A stretch of 64,000 nucleotides of DNA, taken from the NCBI GenBank assembly GCA_030141605.1, contig JAQGDQ010000581.1:12501-76500 (forward strand), in the 5' to 3' direction. Of this stretch, positions 33,301 through 46,265 are shown piece by piece. A program made the translations under genes and the position numbers. How positions within the stretch are numbered: position 1 is the stretch's first letter; the number at the start of each line of letters is the position of its first letter. The notes below the pieces were generated by a model, which ran no database searches, was not told where the DNA came from, and saw only the letters and a program-made list of their open reading frames with translations. The DNA is from Tubiluchus corallicola. Lineage: Eukaryota > Priapulida > Priapulimorpha > Priapulimorphida > Tubiluchidae.

Positions 33301-36300
33301 TAATTAATGAATATTCAATTGTTAATATGCAGATGTGCAGAAACTTTCTATACTTTACAATGGGTACAATTCATTTAATTATTGCTTGACAGTTTCGGAA
33401 GGGAAAATAATAATTGTTTATCATTAAATCAATCAAGTCTATTAATTCAATTATCAAATAAATTGAATCAAGATCAAATCAAATTATAAATCTATTTTCA
33501 CAGTTTAACAAAGAATGTAATAAGTTTCATTGATAAAACCACGGACGGTGGTAAATAACCGTACCTGTGAAATGTTTAGGTGCTTAATGTTTCAAAATAA
33601 GAACTACAAGAGCATTAAATTCAAGTATTCATCGTACGTACCATCTGCGGCAAAGATGTACTTCACTTCGTTAAATTCTTGCAATTCAGCAGAACTCAAA
33701 GAAAATTTTGAGCTGCCCTGTACACCTGAAAGATAAATAGAGATCATCCTAAATCAAAACAAGATGTAACAAACACAGCGGTGGCTTCGTTGCTAAACAC
33801 AGAATGTACGACAAGATGTGACAAGCACAGCAGTGGCTTCCTTGCTAAACACAGAATGACAAGATGTAACAAACACAGCAATGGCTTCGTTGCTAAACAC
33901 AGAATGTACGACAAGATGTAACGAACACAGCAATGGCTTCGTCGCTAAACACAGAATGTACGACAAGATGTAACAAACACAGCAGTGGCTTCGTCGCTAA
34001 ACACAGAATGTACGACAAGATGTAACAAACACAGCAGTGGCTTCGTTGCTAAACACAGAATGTACGACAAGATGTAACAAACACAGCAGTGGCTTCGTTG
34101 CTAAACACAGAATGTACGACAAGATGTAACAAACACAGCAGTGGCTTCGTTGCTAAACACAGAATGTACGACAAGATGTAACAAACACAGCAGTGGCTTC
34201 GTTGCTAAACACAGAATGACAAGATGTAACAAACACAGCAATGGCTTCGTTGCTAAACACAGAATGACAAGATGTAACAAACACAGCAGTGGCTTCGTTG
34301 CTAAACACAGAATGTACGACAAGATGTAACAAACACAGCAGTGGCTTCGTTGCTAAACACAGAATGTACGACAAGATACAAACACAGCAGTGGCTTCGTT
34401 GCTAAACACAGAATGTACGACAAGATGTAACAAACACAGCAGTGGCTTCGTCGCTAAACACAGAATGTACGACAAGATGTAACAAACACAGCAGTGGCTT
34501 TCTTGCTAAACACAGAATGACAAGATGTAACAAACACAGCAGTGGCTTCGTTGCTAAACACAGAATGTACGACAAGATGTAACAAACACAGCAGTGGCTT
34601 CGTTGCTAAACACAGAATGTACGACAAGATGTAACAAACACAGCAGTGGCTTCGTCGCTAAACACAGAATGTACGACAAGATGTAACAAACACGGCTGTG
34701 GCTTCGTCGCTAAACACAGAATGTACGACAAGATGTAACAAACACGGCGATATGGTCATTTGGTCTTGCTCAGTAAAGCAACGTGGTGCCATTTCACGCC
34801 TGTTGGAGTCAACACGCGTGTGGACAAGCATGCCTCTGTTCGCAAAATTTTAAAGAATACTGGATCAGAACTTACATGCATCATTAGATAATGGGCACGA
34901 CCAGTCCAAGTTTCTGACCAACACCGAATCGGCGTGTCTGAACAAGTGACCATTTCTTTGAATGTTTTTCTCACATTGTTCTAGAACCTTCTCACCGGTG
35001 TCTGTGAAATGAACTTTTGTTTAGCATAAACTAAATGAAATACAACACACATTAAAACCAGTAAATACACTTTCATTCTGCAGACTTGAACATATTGCAC
35101 CTAGACTGATACAGACAGATGTACATTTCAAGATTTCAAGATGTTGAAAATCTTGAAATTTACGTGTCTAAACTAGCAAATGGGGAAATGCATTTAGCAA
35201 CAAAGTAGTTACACGAATGCAAAAGAACATTTTTGTGGTAATTATTCTTTCACACAAGTCATTATTGAAAAAAAACAGTATGTTCTCCTTTAATATTCTT
35301 ATTCTTATGCTTGTTATTCTTTAACTTTTTCAGTATCTTTCGAGGAGTTAGTCTTAATATTATTATTAATATTAATATTAGTATCAATAAAACACCTAAA
35401 GTTAATGTAATTATGTACGTCTCTAATTATTAGACTGATACCTGTACAAAAGACTTTCCTCGCCATAAGAGCTAGCACAATAGAACACAACCCGGTGCCG
35501 GCACCCAGTTCTAGAACAGTTTCGTCAGCAAACAAGCGCCACTGGTTTAAGATGAAGTCGCTCAAAACTAGAGACCCCCGCCAGACTTGTAGTCCTACTT
35601 TGTCCAACGGGGTACTCATGGCGTGACCTAAACGCAATTGTGGTTGATTAGAAAACAGCCGCGAAAGATTAAGGCCAGGATTTCGCAGGGTTTGCGACTT
35701 TGGCGACTACCAGGAATCGTGGGTGTTCACCAGTGTCGGCAAAAGATTGCTGGCATCGGCAAAAAATTTTAAAATGTTTAAAACCGGCGTCGTTAAACCC
35801 GCTACTTCTCCAAGCTATCGTAACACGATGTGTCTGCATGCTCTTAGAAACTCTGCGGCTTCGTTAGGGAAATGAATTTTGGAAAGAGCAAATTCAGCGT
35901 CACCCGGCAAACAAATAAATTGTTTCGAAAAGACGACAACAGCTGGAAAATGTTTCCATTACTGCAGGAGCATTTAGTGAATGTTTTGAAATGAACGTTC
36001 GAGAATAAAAAGACAAAATAATGAACAGCAAGGGTCAGGAGGCTTCAACACCTAGCAAATATTGAAAGTGAGACGCAGCTCTTGGTGAGTGCATAGAAAA
36101 ACACTCACTCACATCGCTAGAGATAGAGAGACGCACAAAGTCTGCTTCGTCAACTATTTTTCAGCAGGAAATCTTCCATTTATTTTGATACTTTCTAGTA
36201 TTGCAAGTATTAGTTTCGTGTAAATTATATTTGCATAGCAGCCCAGTGAGCAATTAAAATTCACTCACTCAAATATACAATGCAAAAATTCAAGTGCAGA

Positions 36301-38943
36301 GTATTCATTGATTTTGCATTCACACCTTTACCCATTTTTGCACAGCGAAAACGAAAATTGTACTTCCTAACACTGTTCCAGTATTTTCTCAAGTTACAGT
36401 AACTGTGAAACGTTTAAAAACCTTCATAAAGTAATTCATAAAAAAGACCCACATCCCACATTACGTGAGACAAACTTGGCTTCCTATTGTTGTTCTAAAG
36501 CAGTACATACAGTATTTATATGCACACACAGACTGAATACTCACCCACATAAATGACGGCTTCATTAGCGTCACTGCCGTTTCTTCTGGCAACAATAAAA
36601 TCCCCGTCTTCGTCGACCGTCGTATCTTGCGTCACAGACATAGCAGCATTATTCTGGAATTGTCCTGAGAGATCCGATGGAATCGTAAAACAAAATGCAG
36701 AAATCACATCTGAAAAAAGTTGTTAAATTTACAAATAAATGACGCATTTAATTCTGAAAGATTACGTAATATGCCTAAAACTGAACTGCTCAGTTTCTAA
36801 CTCTTGCAAGTCTATTTAGCAGTGTTGGTATGAATGGTCATTGGCCATTAATTAATGATCGTTGATTAGTCAACCTCGGATATAATGGACATGTCCGGAC
36901 TGGAAAAAATAGTCCCTTATATCCAATGTCCCTTATAGCCGAAGTTGATTCAGACCAAGTTTCAGAAGTTTTGATGCTCGATGCTGATTCAGTCAGTCGG
37001 TTCTAGAACTTGAGATGTACTTGAGAGCAGTGAATCATTCAGCAACTGAAGAACCTGATGAGGAATTGTAAATTGAGATGTAGATTTCACATACGAGGGC
37101 CCGCGCGGGGTCTCGGCATGGGCTTTTTAGGATGTAAAAATATTTGTTCATACGGTCCCTTAAATGCGAGGTAATTTACCTGGGTTTCTATTATGCGGGA
37201 CCTGAAGATATCATCCCTTATAACCGAAAGTCCCTTATATCAGAGTACCTTATATACGAAGAGTTTTAGAAGGAAAAACGTTACCAGTGTTGCCGGTCCC
37301 TTATAAGCGAGTACCTTACACCCGAGCTTGACATTGGATTTTGCTTCCACGTGAAAGTACAGCCAATCTATGTAACTTATTGCAAAATACAATGGGGCTT
37401 ACAATTTATTCTTTGAATTACGATAACTCGTTTTATCTCCGGAACAGAGCAAAAATTAACGTGTTCAATGCCACATAATTCATATTGTAACTGGCAAAGG
37501 GGAATATTTTACGAAAAGAAAAATTGCTACTGCTATGGGTACCACTATAGATTACTGATTACTGTCAAAACTGTAGCTGTTGACACCCGCTTCCCATAAT
37601 TCCCGCTGCTGTTGCCCAGTACTACAAATTTTTGTCAACACCAGCTTCATCACTTCATTTCAAAAGTAGTTCTGTTTTGTGTGATATAATTTAACCCTTT
37701 CACTACGGAAGGCGGCATTGTTCATGCAAGGGACGGAAGGCAGTAGCCTGCCACCCAAGCTCAGCACTAAGCGCAGTCACCCAGGTCTGTTTATTTCATT
37801 ACTACGGCCATGCAAAACAACGTAGAAAGTTTAATAGAGTAGCTCTAACCAGCCAATCAGCATCTGAAATCAGGTGCATTCCACAGTACTGTACTGTATG
37901 GTATGTTCTCACACAAAATCACTTATAGATCGTCGATGAAACGTATGTTTAGTTAACTGTTCTGCATTCTTATAAAATGGTTGCATATTATGGATTAGTA
38001 TTGTGTCTTTTGCGAAAACTGATTTCTAAATATAAGTACATGTTTATTTATGATTGTGTGCACATGTGTGTACATGAGTGCACGTATGTGCTCGCATGTA
38101 TAAAACTAGAACTAATATCTAATACTAGTACTCAAAAACCAACAACTATTTGTTTATTTACAAGATTCTGTTTTACAAGAATTACAAAATTTAGTAACAC
38201 ACTACAAGAAGTTATTGTCAAATGTGCAAAGTCAATGTGTAAAAAGCAACAACGTAGTGAAAGGGTTGAAGCGTCTACAGGGTAGAAAACAAAAGTCGCA
38301 ACACACCAGAGTGCAGCACACGTTCAGTAATAACAGTAATATTTTCTGCAAGTTTTGCACAAGTTTTTGCTTATAGGTATTTTGTGGCCCGTATATTAAC
38401 TTTCTGGTCAACAGAGGACAGCACTACTGTTTATTTTCAATGGCCTGATTCATGAAGTGTGCTTGGCGTGTGCAGGTATTATTGCTACTGGTATACTCGT
38501 CGGTTAATTTGCACATTAAGCATGACGGTACAGTTCGTCAATGCAGGCCAGCCACTTTCATGATGTGAGATGTTCGTCGTAGAAGCAATGAAATGGTTAA
38601 TAAAAAAAATCCATAAATTGCTGCTTCTAAAAATTCCAACGACAATTCACAAACTTCAGTGAACGCTACAACTATTGGGGCTATGTCATGGATGCCGCTC
38701 TAAAGTATATAACAGCCCTGCAGTTATACGCTAGCATTTCCCATAGTACTGCTGCTGCTGGCCAATAAGAGTGAGACAGTTTGCTGCCTGGTAACAAACT
38801 ACAATCTAAACACTAATAAAACACCTACCTTGTTGCCTTGTACTTCTTTGGTTTTCCGCAACACATTCTGGTCCACACTGTGCTTCATTAGCTGTGTATA
38901 CATGAACATCTGACAAATATAAATCTACTGTATCACCCTGCAT
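30136..38943 (-). CDS. METTL22: Protein-lysine methyltransferase METTL22, complete in seven exons
   Basis: Exons in transcript order are 38943-38829, 36709-36545, 35627-35442, 35001-34876, 33725-33642, 32672-32573 and 30379-30136. All join in phase to give 339 residues. Near the start is LSDVHVYT, then VDEDGDFIVARR. The methyltransferase-16 fold begins at HAMSTPLDKVGLQVWRGSLV; the SAM-binding motif VLELGAGTGL is at about residues 131-140, LDW at 187-189, and the family D-x-x-Y motif as DVVY at 225-228. The C-terminus includes ISISFPQCFSYDR. Family knowledge: vertebrate METTL22 methylates lysines, including on the DNA/RNA-binding protein Kin17. All catalytic motifs are intact. The start ATG fits family length but a non-coding 5' exon cannot be excluded. 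It diverges from the small gene at 39208. Confidence 0.92.
30755..31166 (-). repeat. Interspersed repeat family A, copy 2
   Basis: This is an inverted relative of 1892-2316, ending with tggtcttcctttaa. It lies in METTL22 intron 6. Confidence 0.7.
31414..31908. mobile_element. hAT-type MITE, copy 1
   Basis: The ends CAGGGGTGTGCAAATT and AATTTGCACACCCCTG are inverted. A perfect 8-bp duplication, gtttacat, flanks it, as for hAT elements. It is 495 bases and has no transposase. Confidence 0.92.
32141..32530 (-). mobile_element. GC-rich SINE-like repeat, copy lacking its 5S head
   Basis: It matches 52285-52668 closely, for example gtgcacgcctgggcaaggtg. Open frames on both strands come from its high GC content. 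It lies in METTL22 intron 6, about 40 bases after exon 6. Confidence 0.75.
32573..32672 (-). CDS. METTL22: METTL22 exon 6
   Basis: It runs from gttttttcag to AAAAG|GTATGC. It encodes VVYDDDLTDAFLRTAF and ends in IAIEKR. Confidence 0.92.
32749..33164. mobile_element. hAT-type MITE, copy 2 (internally deleted)
   Basis: It has the same termini and interior as 31414-31908, with deletions near its right end. The flanking 8-mers atttaaac and ttttaaac agree at seven of eight positions. It lies in METTL22 intron 5. Confidence 0.88.
33642..33725 (-). CDS. METTL22: METTL22 exon 5
   Basis: It runs from ctttcag to GATG|GTACGT. It encodes FSLSSAELQEFNEVKYIFAAD, equivalent to the beta strand before the D-x-x-Y motif. 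Confidence 0.9.
33762..34748 (+). repeat. 52-bp minisatellite (about 19 copies)
   Basis: The unit contains gatgtaacaaacacagcagtg and gctaaacacagaatgtacgac. Shorter 46-base units lack gtacga. The array occupies most of METTL22 intron 4. Confidence 0.95.
34876..35001 (-). CDS. METTL22: METTL22 exon 4
   Basis: It runs from atttcacag to GCAT|GTAAGT. It encodes the Asp after motif I, CEKNIQRNGHLF, and the LDW motif. Confidence 0.92.
35442..35627 (-). CDS. METTL22: METTL22 exon 3 (SAM motif I)
   Basis: It runs from ttgcgtttag to TGTACAG|GTATCA. It encodes VGLQVWRGSLVLSDFIL and the glycine-rich ELGAGTGL loop. Confidence 0.93.
36545..36709 (-). CDS. METTL22: METTL22 exon 2
   Basis: It runs from acttttttcag to GTGG|GTGAGT. 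It carries the acidic VDEDGDFIVARR segment that matches the vertebrate N-terminal region. Confidence 0.88.
36868..37333. mobile_element. MITE with GTCAACCTCGG termini, copy 2
   Basis: It is colinear with 15726-16221, with the same internal tcccttataaccgaaagtcc words, but both outermost ends are eroded. It lies in METTL22 intron 1. Confidence 0.8.
37695..38265. mobile_element. piggyBac-like MITE
   Basis: The ends CCCTTTCACTACG and CGTAGTGAAAGGG are perfect inverted repeats. They are flanked by TTAA on the left and TTGA on the right, fitting a TTAA target. The frame inside is not gene-like. It lies in METTL22 intron 1. Confidence 0.8.
38829..38943 (-). CDS. METTL22: METTL22 exon 1
   Basis: It runs from an ATG with LYLSDVHVYT shortly after, to the donor CAAG|GTAGGT. 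It encodes 38 residues plus one base. Confidence 0.85.
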
Positions 38944-39207
38944 ATCAGAGTAAAGCTTTATAGTCAAGCTGCTCTGTTGTACAAAACAGGAATAAAACTT
39001 AAACAGACTTTGTACATGTCGTATCGAACATATTCTCCTTTTTATGTGCAGTCATTTATAACACACGTCTGCATTGTATAGATTTAGCACATCACATATC
39101 ATTTTAAATTACAAACGTTGCAAATAGTTAAACTAAACAAAATCTCAAATTTGCAAAAAATATCACAGATTTATGTGGTCATCCGATGTGAAACTCGGTA
39201 AACACGC
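38944..39207. promoter_or_regulatory. Probable bidirectional promoter between METTL22 and the 81-residue gene
   Basis: Only 264 bases separate the divergent start codons. No TATA box is evident near either start. The call rests on geometry and not on recognised factor sites. Confidence 0.5.
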
Positions 39208-39700
39208 ATGGCCTTTTTCGTCTCCGACGATGCTGATGTGTTATACGATCCAAACTGTCTTCGAAATTATTTGCATACTCGGTAATAAAACAACGAGAAT
39301 GGATCTACGTGGCAGCCAAATGCTAACAAACACAGTGCTAACATGTTTATAGCGTTGTGCAGCTGTACGTCTAAACACAAACTAGTTTTCTGTATAAAAA
39401 TGTCTCACCATTACGGCACTTTGCATTCGGTAATCTGTAGCACTATGCAACACCTACCCTTTAAACACCTTGCAATTCATTTTGTTTTATTGCCGAATGT
39501 TAAAATTTATGTCGACTTGTATCCGCAGATCCAGTATCATACAAGATATCGTAAAAATTGTTGGGAACCAAACCCTCATTTGCCAGGCAAGTCGAAACAT
39601 TAGTGACAAAGCCGAGGACAGGAAAAGCTTCGAAGGTTCCATAGCTGAATTACGACCCATTATCATGCGACCTGTAAAAAATAAAGTTAATATAAGATAA
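39208..39700 (+). CDS. Unrecognised small protein, 81 residues, two exons
   Basis: Exon 1 (39208-39281) encodes MAFFVSDDADVLYDPNCLRN and ends CG|GTAATA. Exon 2 (39529-39700) follows the good acceptor tgtatccgcag, completes the Arg codon in phase, and runs to TAA. Exon 2 carries QDIVKIVGNQTLICQASRNI and a helical EDRKSFEGSIAELRPIIM stretch. There is no signal peptide or membrane segment. The amphipathic helical look resembles small subunits of adaptor-type complexes such as BORC/BLOC-1, but I do not recognise it. Support comes from in-phase splice sites, unbiased composition and the head-to-head position with METTL22. Confidence 0.6.
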
Positions 39701-42594
39701 GTAAACCCGTGTTGGTTTTCTTTGTTGTTTCTCTCCTATCTGAACGTGCATCAGGTATTTTTGTGACAGTTTTCTTAGCATAAGTTGAACAACTCAAGTA
39801 AGTTAAATGATAGTTGATAACCACTCGCATTGCATCAATTTTAACTAATAGTTAAGAATTAAATTTCTGCCAGAGCTGGTATTTTATTGAATTTACACTC
39901 TTGATAGCAGTTAATTTACTAAATTAAATTAAAATTCTCAAAATAACTCAAAAACCACTCACGAGTCTACACACTACAATCTCAAACTAAAGCGCAATTT
40001 CCGAATTTACGCATGCTCTTAGAAGTTACATCATCGTGCACTTATCGCACTTTGGTCAAAAAATCTAGGACATCACGATGTACCCTGTGTCTTTCCACAG
40101 TCTCATACTATCAAGTATCTTTACGACTTTCGCTACTTTTATTAATGACAGATATAAATCAACTAAAATTAAATTATTCATTCATCGCAGCTTCCTATCT
40201 CTGTCTCGGTCCTTTCCACTGGTTAATGGTCCTTGAATTCTCTTAACTTATAACCCCTTACCAGCAGAGTATTTGCTTGATAAGTTGCTCAATTAATTTA
40301 CCTGAAAATAAGGTAAAGTACAATTGAATTTATTATTGCAGCCTTAATTTTGCTTAAGAATCACACTTTGCCAATGAATACACCTCCCCTTCATTATTCA
40401 TAATAGTATAATGCATGTTATAGTATTACAACTGCTGGAAAAGATACAGGAAAAGATATTATATCATAAATCGATATTAGTAACAAACGTAGCATTGTTG
40501 TTACATTTGTTACTAATAACTGTATTTTATGTCGTTCAAAATGCTTTAGTTATAGCCATTTATAATATAAAATCTTTTCCCGAGTGTATAACTAACATTA
40601 TTTTCCTCATAGCACAAAAAATTTTGAATGTATTATTGTACAATTAATTTTGCTAACGAAACACCTATATTCATATAATTTGTCTTACCCCATAGCCCAT
40701 CTTTAATGGTTATGACGACTACTTTACTGCCATCAGTTATTTAAGTTTAATATACAACGATATAGTTATTTCTACCTGTATAATATAAATATAATTTAAT
40801 CTCTTCTCCCCCACTACACAGAAATATATTCCCTTATTAAATAATAATAATTAATACAGTGGTAAAAAAATGCTAGAGACGATTAACAACAATTTGTGCA
40901 AACTAAATACTAAAGCTACCAGGAAGAGCATGTGTTAACTACACATCCTGCAAAAACCAAAGTCACTGTATTTCAGAAAGTACGAGATAGTGTCTTAAAC
41001 GTCTTAACAAATTCTTTTTATTTGGGACAAGGGAAATAACTGAGTGATCGTGGTTTCAGAAAGTACGAGACAGTGTCTTAAACATCTTAACAAATTCTTT
41101 TTATTTGAGACAAGGGAAATAACTGAGTGATTGTGGTTTCAGAAAGTACGAGACAGTGTCTTAAACGTCTTAACAAATTCTTTTTATTTGGGACAAGGGA
41201 AATAACTGAGTGATCGTGGTTTCAGAAAGTACGAGACAGTGTCTTAAACGTCTTAACAAATTCTTTTTACTTGGGACAAGGAAAATAACTGAGTGATCGT
41301 GGTTTCAGAAAGTACGAGACAGTGTCTTAAACGTCTTAACAAATAACTCAGTGATTGTGGTTTCAGAAAGTACGAGATAGTGTCTTAAACGTCTTAACAA
41401 ATTCCTTTTATTTGGGACAAGGGAAATGACTGAGTGATTGTGGCAAGTACTTGGTGACCAAAGTTATGCAGCATCAAATCTGGCCAATAAATTGCTGCTT
41501 CTGGGCAATCATCCATCACATTAAACGCAGCTATTTACCAGAAGATAGGAGTATTTCGTATCTAAATGTGGCTAAAAGAGAGGGATTATAAAGACACTTG
41601 CCACTTTGACGTCTCATCTTATAGGATTATATTTGCTAATGAGCTAGATTTTGGTCCTGCCATAAGCTTCTACATTAAGTAGACCCTGGATACCAGCTGG
41701 AAGACTACCAATCTGTACAACACCAAAGATTTTGCAGTTAACAATGAATAATAATTGACCTGTAGTAACTACTTTGACCACGGTCAAACATCAACTGTCA
41801 GTGAATCCATAGTGAACCTTCTCTTCAAGAACAGTAAATATGTCTTGATAGAAGACAAAAAGTAACAAAAAATCGGCATGTAGACTTAATATACATGCAC
41901 CTCGTGTCTTCTTCAAGTACTAGAATTCGAAGTATCTTAAGGTAAAGTGAAAACAGGATTTATTAACAAAACACTTCTCTTTTTCGGCAATGTGTCAGTA
42001 ACTGCCCTTTGTACGTTGCAAAGTTAAGCAATAAATTCGATTCGGTAAAACAAATTCCGTAAAAATGCACTGCAAGGTTAACAAAACATGCTAGTTTACA
42101 TAACTGGTGTAGGCAAATTCGTTTGATTTATTAACTTTCACAAGCACATTTTACGAATCTCCTAATTAATTAATAAATATATTGTGAACTACTAAACACC
42201 ATTTTGTTATGAGACACCTCAACTCATTATTATGAGTTTAAAAATAATAAAGTCAATAGTAAACTAAACATTTTTATCAACAAAAATAACAGCTATTGTC
42301 TGCAGAATGATTTAACAGTGTTCAAAATGATGATAATGCCAATGTCAAATAAAACATTACAAAATAATTTAGACAACAATTTATAACAGAAGAAAAAGCA
42401 AGAAAATAGTCAGTATTCACACATAAGTAATGTTTAGACTGATTTCTAGAGAACAGAGTTAATGCTTCGAACACAATTTGTGCTGTGCATACAGTTGTAA
42501 TAATAACATTCACAGGCTGTCAGCAACAATAAACTCCTAATCTACATAATTATAGTACTTAACATAAATGCATGATAAGATGGATAACAGTAGC
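39701..42594. other. AT-rich intergenic region
   Basis: No gene was seen beyond chance frames. The only structure is an 83-bp minisatellite at 40972-41445. The region ends with the 3' flank of NDUFS1. Confidence 0.6.
40972..41445 (+). repeat. 83-bp minisatellite (about 6 copies)
   Basis: The unit contains tttcagaaagtacgagacag and gggacaagggaaataactg. One unit is internally deleted near 41340. Confidence 0.95.
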
Positions 42595-44802
42595 CTACGT
42601 ATCTCTCCACTTGCTCTGCTCGTGCGCTTGTGCTGCCTTCACGCAGCTTGCCATTGTCTTCGAAGCTCGTGATATGGAGTCTGTCATGTAAAAATCTTCT
42701 AGTTTAATCATAGGAGGTTTCAGTGAAGTATTAGGAAGCTGACCTTTTACTGACTTTGCAAGTTCAGCGCCTTGAGCACAAAAATTTGCCTCTTCACAAG
42801 AATCGTACTGTGTCAAGTTAGGAGAAATTTCACTCATTCGCTTACGGACATCGTTTACATTATCATAAGGCAACGGCACGCCGGCAACTTCTGAAATGGC
42901 TCTAATTATTTTCCAATCCTCCCGTGCCAACCCTGGTGGCGTCACTACCTGCTGCGTCATCTGCACTCTGCCTTCTGTGTTCACGTAAGTTGCACACTTC
43001 TCAGTGTACGCTGCACCTGGCAGCACTACGTCTGCTATGCATGCGCCATGATCTCCGTGATGGCCTTGATACACCACAAAGCATTCATCGAGTAGCTGAT
43101 CGCGTGTGATAAGACCTTCGTCTGCGCCAAGCATGTACAGAACTTGTGGCGGATTATCTTTGATGTATGAAATGTCTGGGCTGTAACCTAGGTCCAGAGC
43201 TGCAACTTGATTAGCTACACGATGCAGTACATTAAAGATTTTCCAGTTGCTGTCGCAACCACTGCTCTTGCTCAAAGACTGTGCTAGGTCAACTGCCGTG
43301 GCATGCAATCTAGCACCAGTCTCTCTATTTTGCAGGGCTGCGCTACCGACCACCACAACGGGTTTTTTGTATGTTTTCATTTCCTTACAGAAGGGATGCG
43401 TACCATCAATGAGTTTCTTGAGCTGATCGGTAGTCTCTCCAAGATGCTCATAGTTATACGTCAAATCAACTGAGGTACCCAGCAAAGCAACACGCAATTC
43501 ATTCTGCATCCAACATTTTCTTACTCTGGCGTTAAACACAGGTGCTTCAAATCTAGGGTTTGTACCAATAAAAATTACTAAATCTGCATCTTCTAGGCCA
43601 GCGATTCCAGTGTTCAGAAGAAAATTAGAACGAAGATCCAGTCCTGCCCCATCCTCAGGAAATGCTTCCTCGGTGCACAAGCACTCACCACCAAGTTTGT
43701 TAATAAAGTCCTTCAAAACAACTAATGCTTCTGTGTCCACCTGTCCACCAACAATAGCATTAATCTCAAACTCAGCCAGACCTTGCACCTTGTCTGCAAC
43801 AGCAAACAAAGCCTCTTCCCAATCACAAGGCTGCAAGTATCCGTTCTCATCTTTAAGCATGGGAGTAGTTAATCGTTGTCGCATCAATCCGTCATATGCA
43901 AATCGAGTTTTATCTGATATCCATTCTTCATTTACATCTTCATTTAGGCGGGGTATAACTCTCATTACATCTCCACCTCGAGTATTTACCACGATGTTGC
44001 TACCAAGCCCATCCATAACATCAATACTATCAACTTTTCTAAGCTCCCACGGTCGAGCAGTAAATGCATATGGTTTTGATGTTAGTGCACCAACAGGACA
44101 CAAGTCTATAATATTACCTGAAAGTTCTGAAGCAAGTAATTTTTCAACGTAAGTTCCTATTTGCATGTCGTTGCCTCGCCCAGTGGTGCCTAGAGACTCA
44201 ACACCAGCAATTTCCATACCAAATCTAACACACCTTGTACACTGAATACATCGAGTCATTATTGTTTTAACAAGTGGTCCAATGTCTTTATCTTCAACAG
44301 CACGCTTACCTCCAAACACATTATCTGTGAAGCGACTTTTGTCACTTCCAAACGTCATTGACTGATCTTGTAAATCGCACTCCCCTCCTTGATCACAAAT
44401 TGGACAATCTAAAGGATGATTAACAAGCAGAAACTCCATAACTCCTTCTCTTGCTTTCTTTGTCATTGGTGAATTCGTTTTTATTTTCCATCCTTTCATA
44501 ACAGGCATAGCACAAGCAGCAACGGGTTTGGGAGATTTTTCCACTTCTACTAAACACATCCGACAATTTCCAGCAATTGACAACCTATCATGATAGCAAA
44601 AACGAGGTATGTCAATACCAATTTGTGCAGCAGCTTGCAAAATGGTCGTTCCAGGCTCAACTTGAACTGGAATATCATCAATGGATATTTCTACTTTTTC
44701 TGTTGCAGGTTTTGCAACTGATGTCAGCTGCGTTGATAAAACAGTTGTGACGCCAACGTTGACACGGCTTCCAACAAATAACCTTAGCGGAAGTCGTAAC
44801 AT
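42595..44802 (-). CDS. NDUFS1: NADH-ubiquinone oxidoreductase 75-kDa subunit (complex I)
   Basis: A single uninterrupted frame of 735 residues, close to the usual 720-730 of animal NDUFS1. The basic N-terminus (about 30 residues) fits a mitochondrial presequence. The [2Fe-2S] ligands are Cys69, Cys80, Cys83 and Cys97. The 4Fe-4S ligands are His129/Cys133/Cys136/Cys142 and Cys185/Cys188/Cys191/Cys235. The rest is the degenerate molybdopterin-oxidoreductase domain (for example [20 protein letters not shown]). Known role: it passes electrons from NADH through the matrix arm of complex I. All ligands are intact and no stop interrupts it, so it appears functional. The lack of introns is unusual beside KIF19 and METTL22. 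No poly(A) remnant or target-site duplication was seen at its ends. Confidence 0.97.
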   Translation of the reverse strand: MLRLPLRLFVGSRVNVGVTTVLSTQLTSVAKPATEKVEISIDDIPVQVEPGTTILQAAAQIGIDIPRFCYHDRLSIAGNCRMCLVEVEKSPKPVAACAMPVMKGWKIKTNSPMTKKAREGVMEFLLVNHPLDCPICDQGGECDLQDQSMTFGSDKSRFTDNVFGGKRAVEDKDIGPLVKTIMTRCIQCTRCVRFGMEIAGVESLGTTGRGNDMQIGTYVEKLLASELSGNIIDLCPVGALTSKPYAFTARPWELRKVDSIDVMDGLGSNIVVNTRGGDVMRVIPRLNEDVNEEWISDKTRFAYDGLMRQRLTTPMLKDENGYLQPCDWEEALFAVADKVQGLAEFEINAIVGGQVDTEALVVLKDFINKLGGECLCTEEAFPEDGAGLDLRSNFLLNTGIAGLEDADLVIFIGTNPRFEAPVFNARVRKCWMQNELRVALLGTSVDLTYNYEHLGETTDQLKKLIDGTHPFCKEMKTYKKPVVVVGSAALQNRETGARLHATAVDLAQSLSKSSGCDSNWKIFNVLHRVANQVAALDLGYSPDISYIKDNPPQVLYMLGADEGLITRDQLLDECFVVYQGHHGDHGACIADVVLPGAAYTEKCATYVNTEGRVQMTQQVVTPPGLAREDWKIIRAISEVAGVPLPYDNVNDVRKRMSEISPNLTQYDSCEEANFCAQGAELAKSVKGQLPNTSLKPPMIKLEDFYMTDSISRASKTMASCVKAAQAHEQSKWRDT

Positions 44803-45534
44803 TTTTGAAATTAATTTTGTTATAAATTACTCGTTTGTTATTTTTCAGAAAACTTATCTCGGCGTACACCAGTGCGCAACCTTATAATTGACGCAAAATT
44901 CCTCCGTTTAAAATTCACAAGGTGCGCGTTGTGCACTGAGCGCAATGTGCTATACCATGGCGCCGTCCTTTGTGTAATACGCTTAGACTATGAACTGGTT
45001 TACTAAACTGAAAATAATTAAGGAAAACTCATATTATCATCGCAGTGACACAAAAAATACAAAAACAGCATAGAACTGTATCAATAGTTCAATACCATTG
45101 ATGAGAACTCGTTACGAATAAAACAAAAAATGCTACAGTTAAGGACCTCTTGATTGCGTTTTTATCACATATTATGATACTGACATTATGCTACATAATG
45201 TATGCATTACATAATTCATACTGTATTAGGTAATGTAAGTATTATTTACATGATATATTAACTTTGTGTCATTTTCTGGTGTAAATTATCAACATAGCAA
45301 ATCTCAGAAGAGCATTATCTTAGTTTCAAACTGCTGGTTCCCCTGGGGGTGCAACATTAAAAAATCATGACGCATTTGCCATCATTTTAATGACACTAGT
45401 TTATTTACAGCTAAAGATCATGTGGAGAGATTATTGACTTTGTGGAAGCGAACCTAGAGTTACTATTTTAATTAGCACTGTGAACCATTTACTATGCGAT
45501 AATGGCACAATGGAACGGTGTTGAGAGGGGTAGG

Positions 45535-46265
<731 letters not shown>

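Noticed and set aside
34101-34374. Repetitive frames in METTL22 intron 4
   Set aside because: Explained by the 52-bp minisatellite.
37977-38285. 102-residue plus-strand frame
   Set aside because: It spans the interior and right terminus of a piggyBac-like MITE and has no recognisable domain.
43610-44152. 180-residue plus-strand frame
   Set aside because: It is antisense to NDUFS1, whose ligands and length are fully conserved on the other strand.
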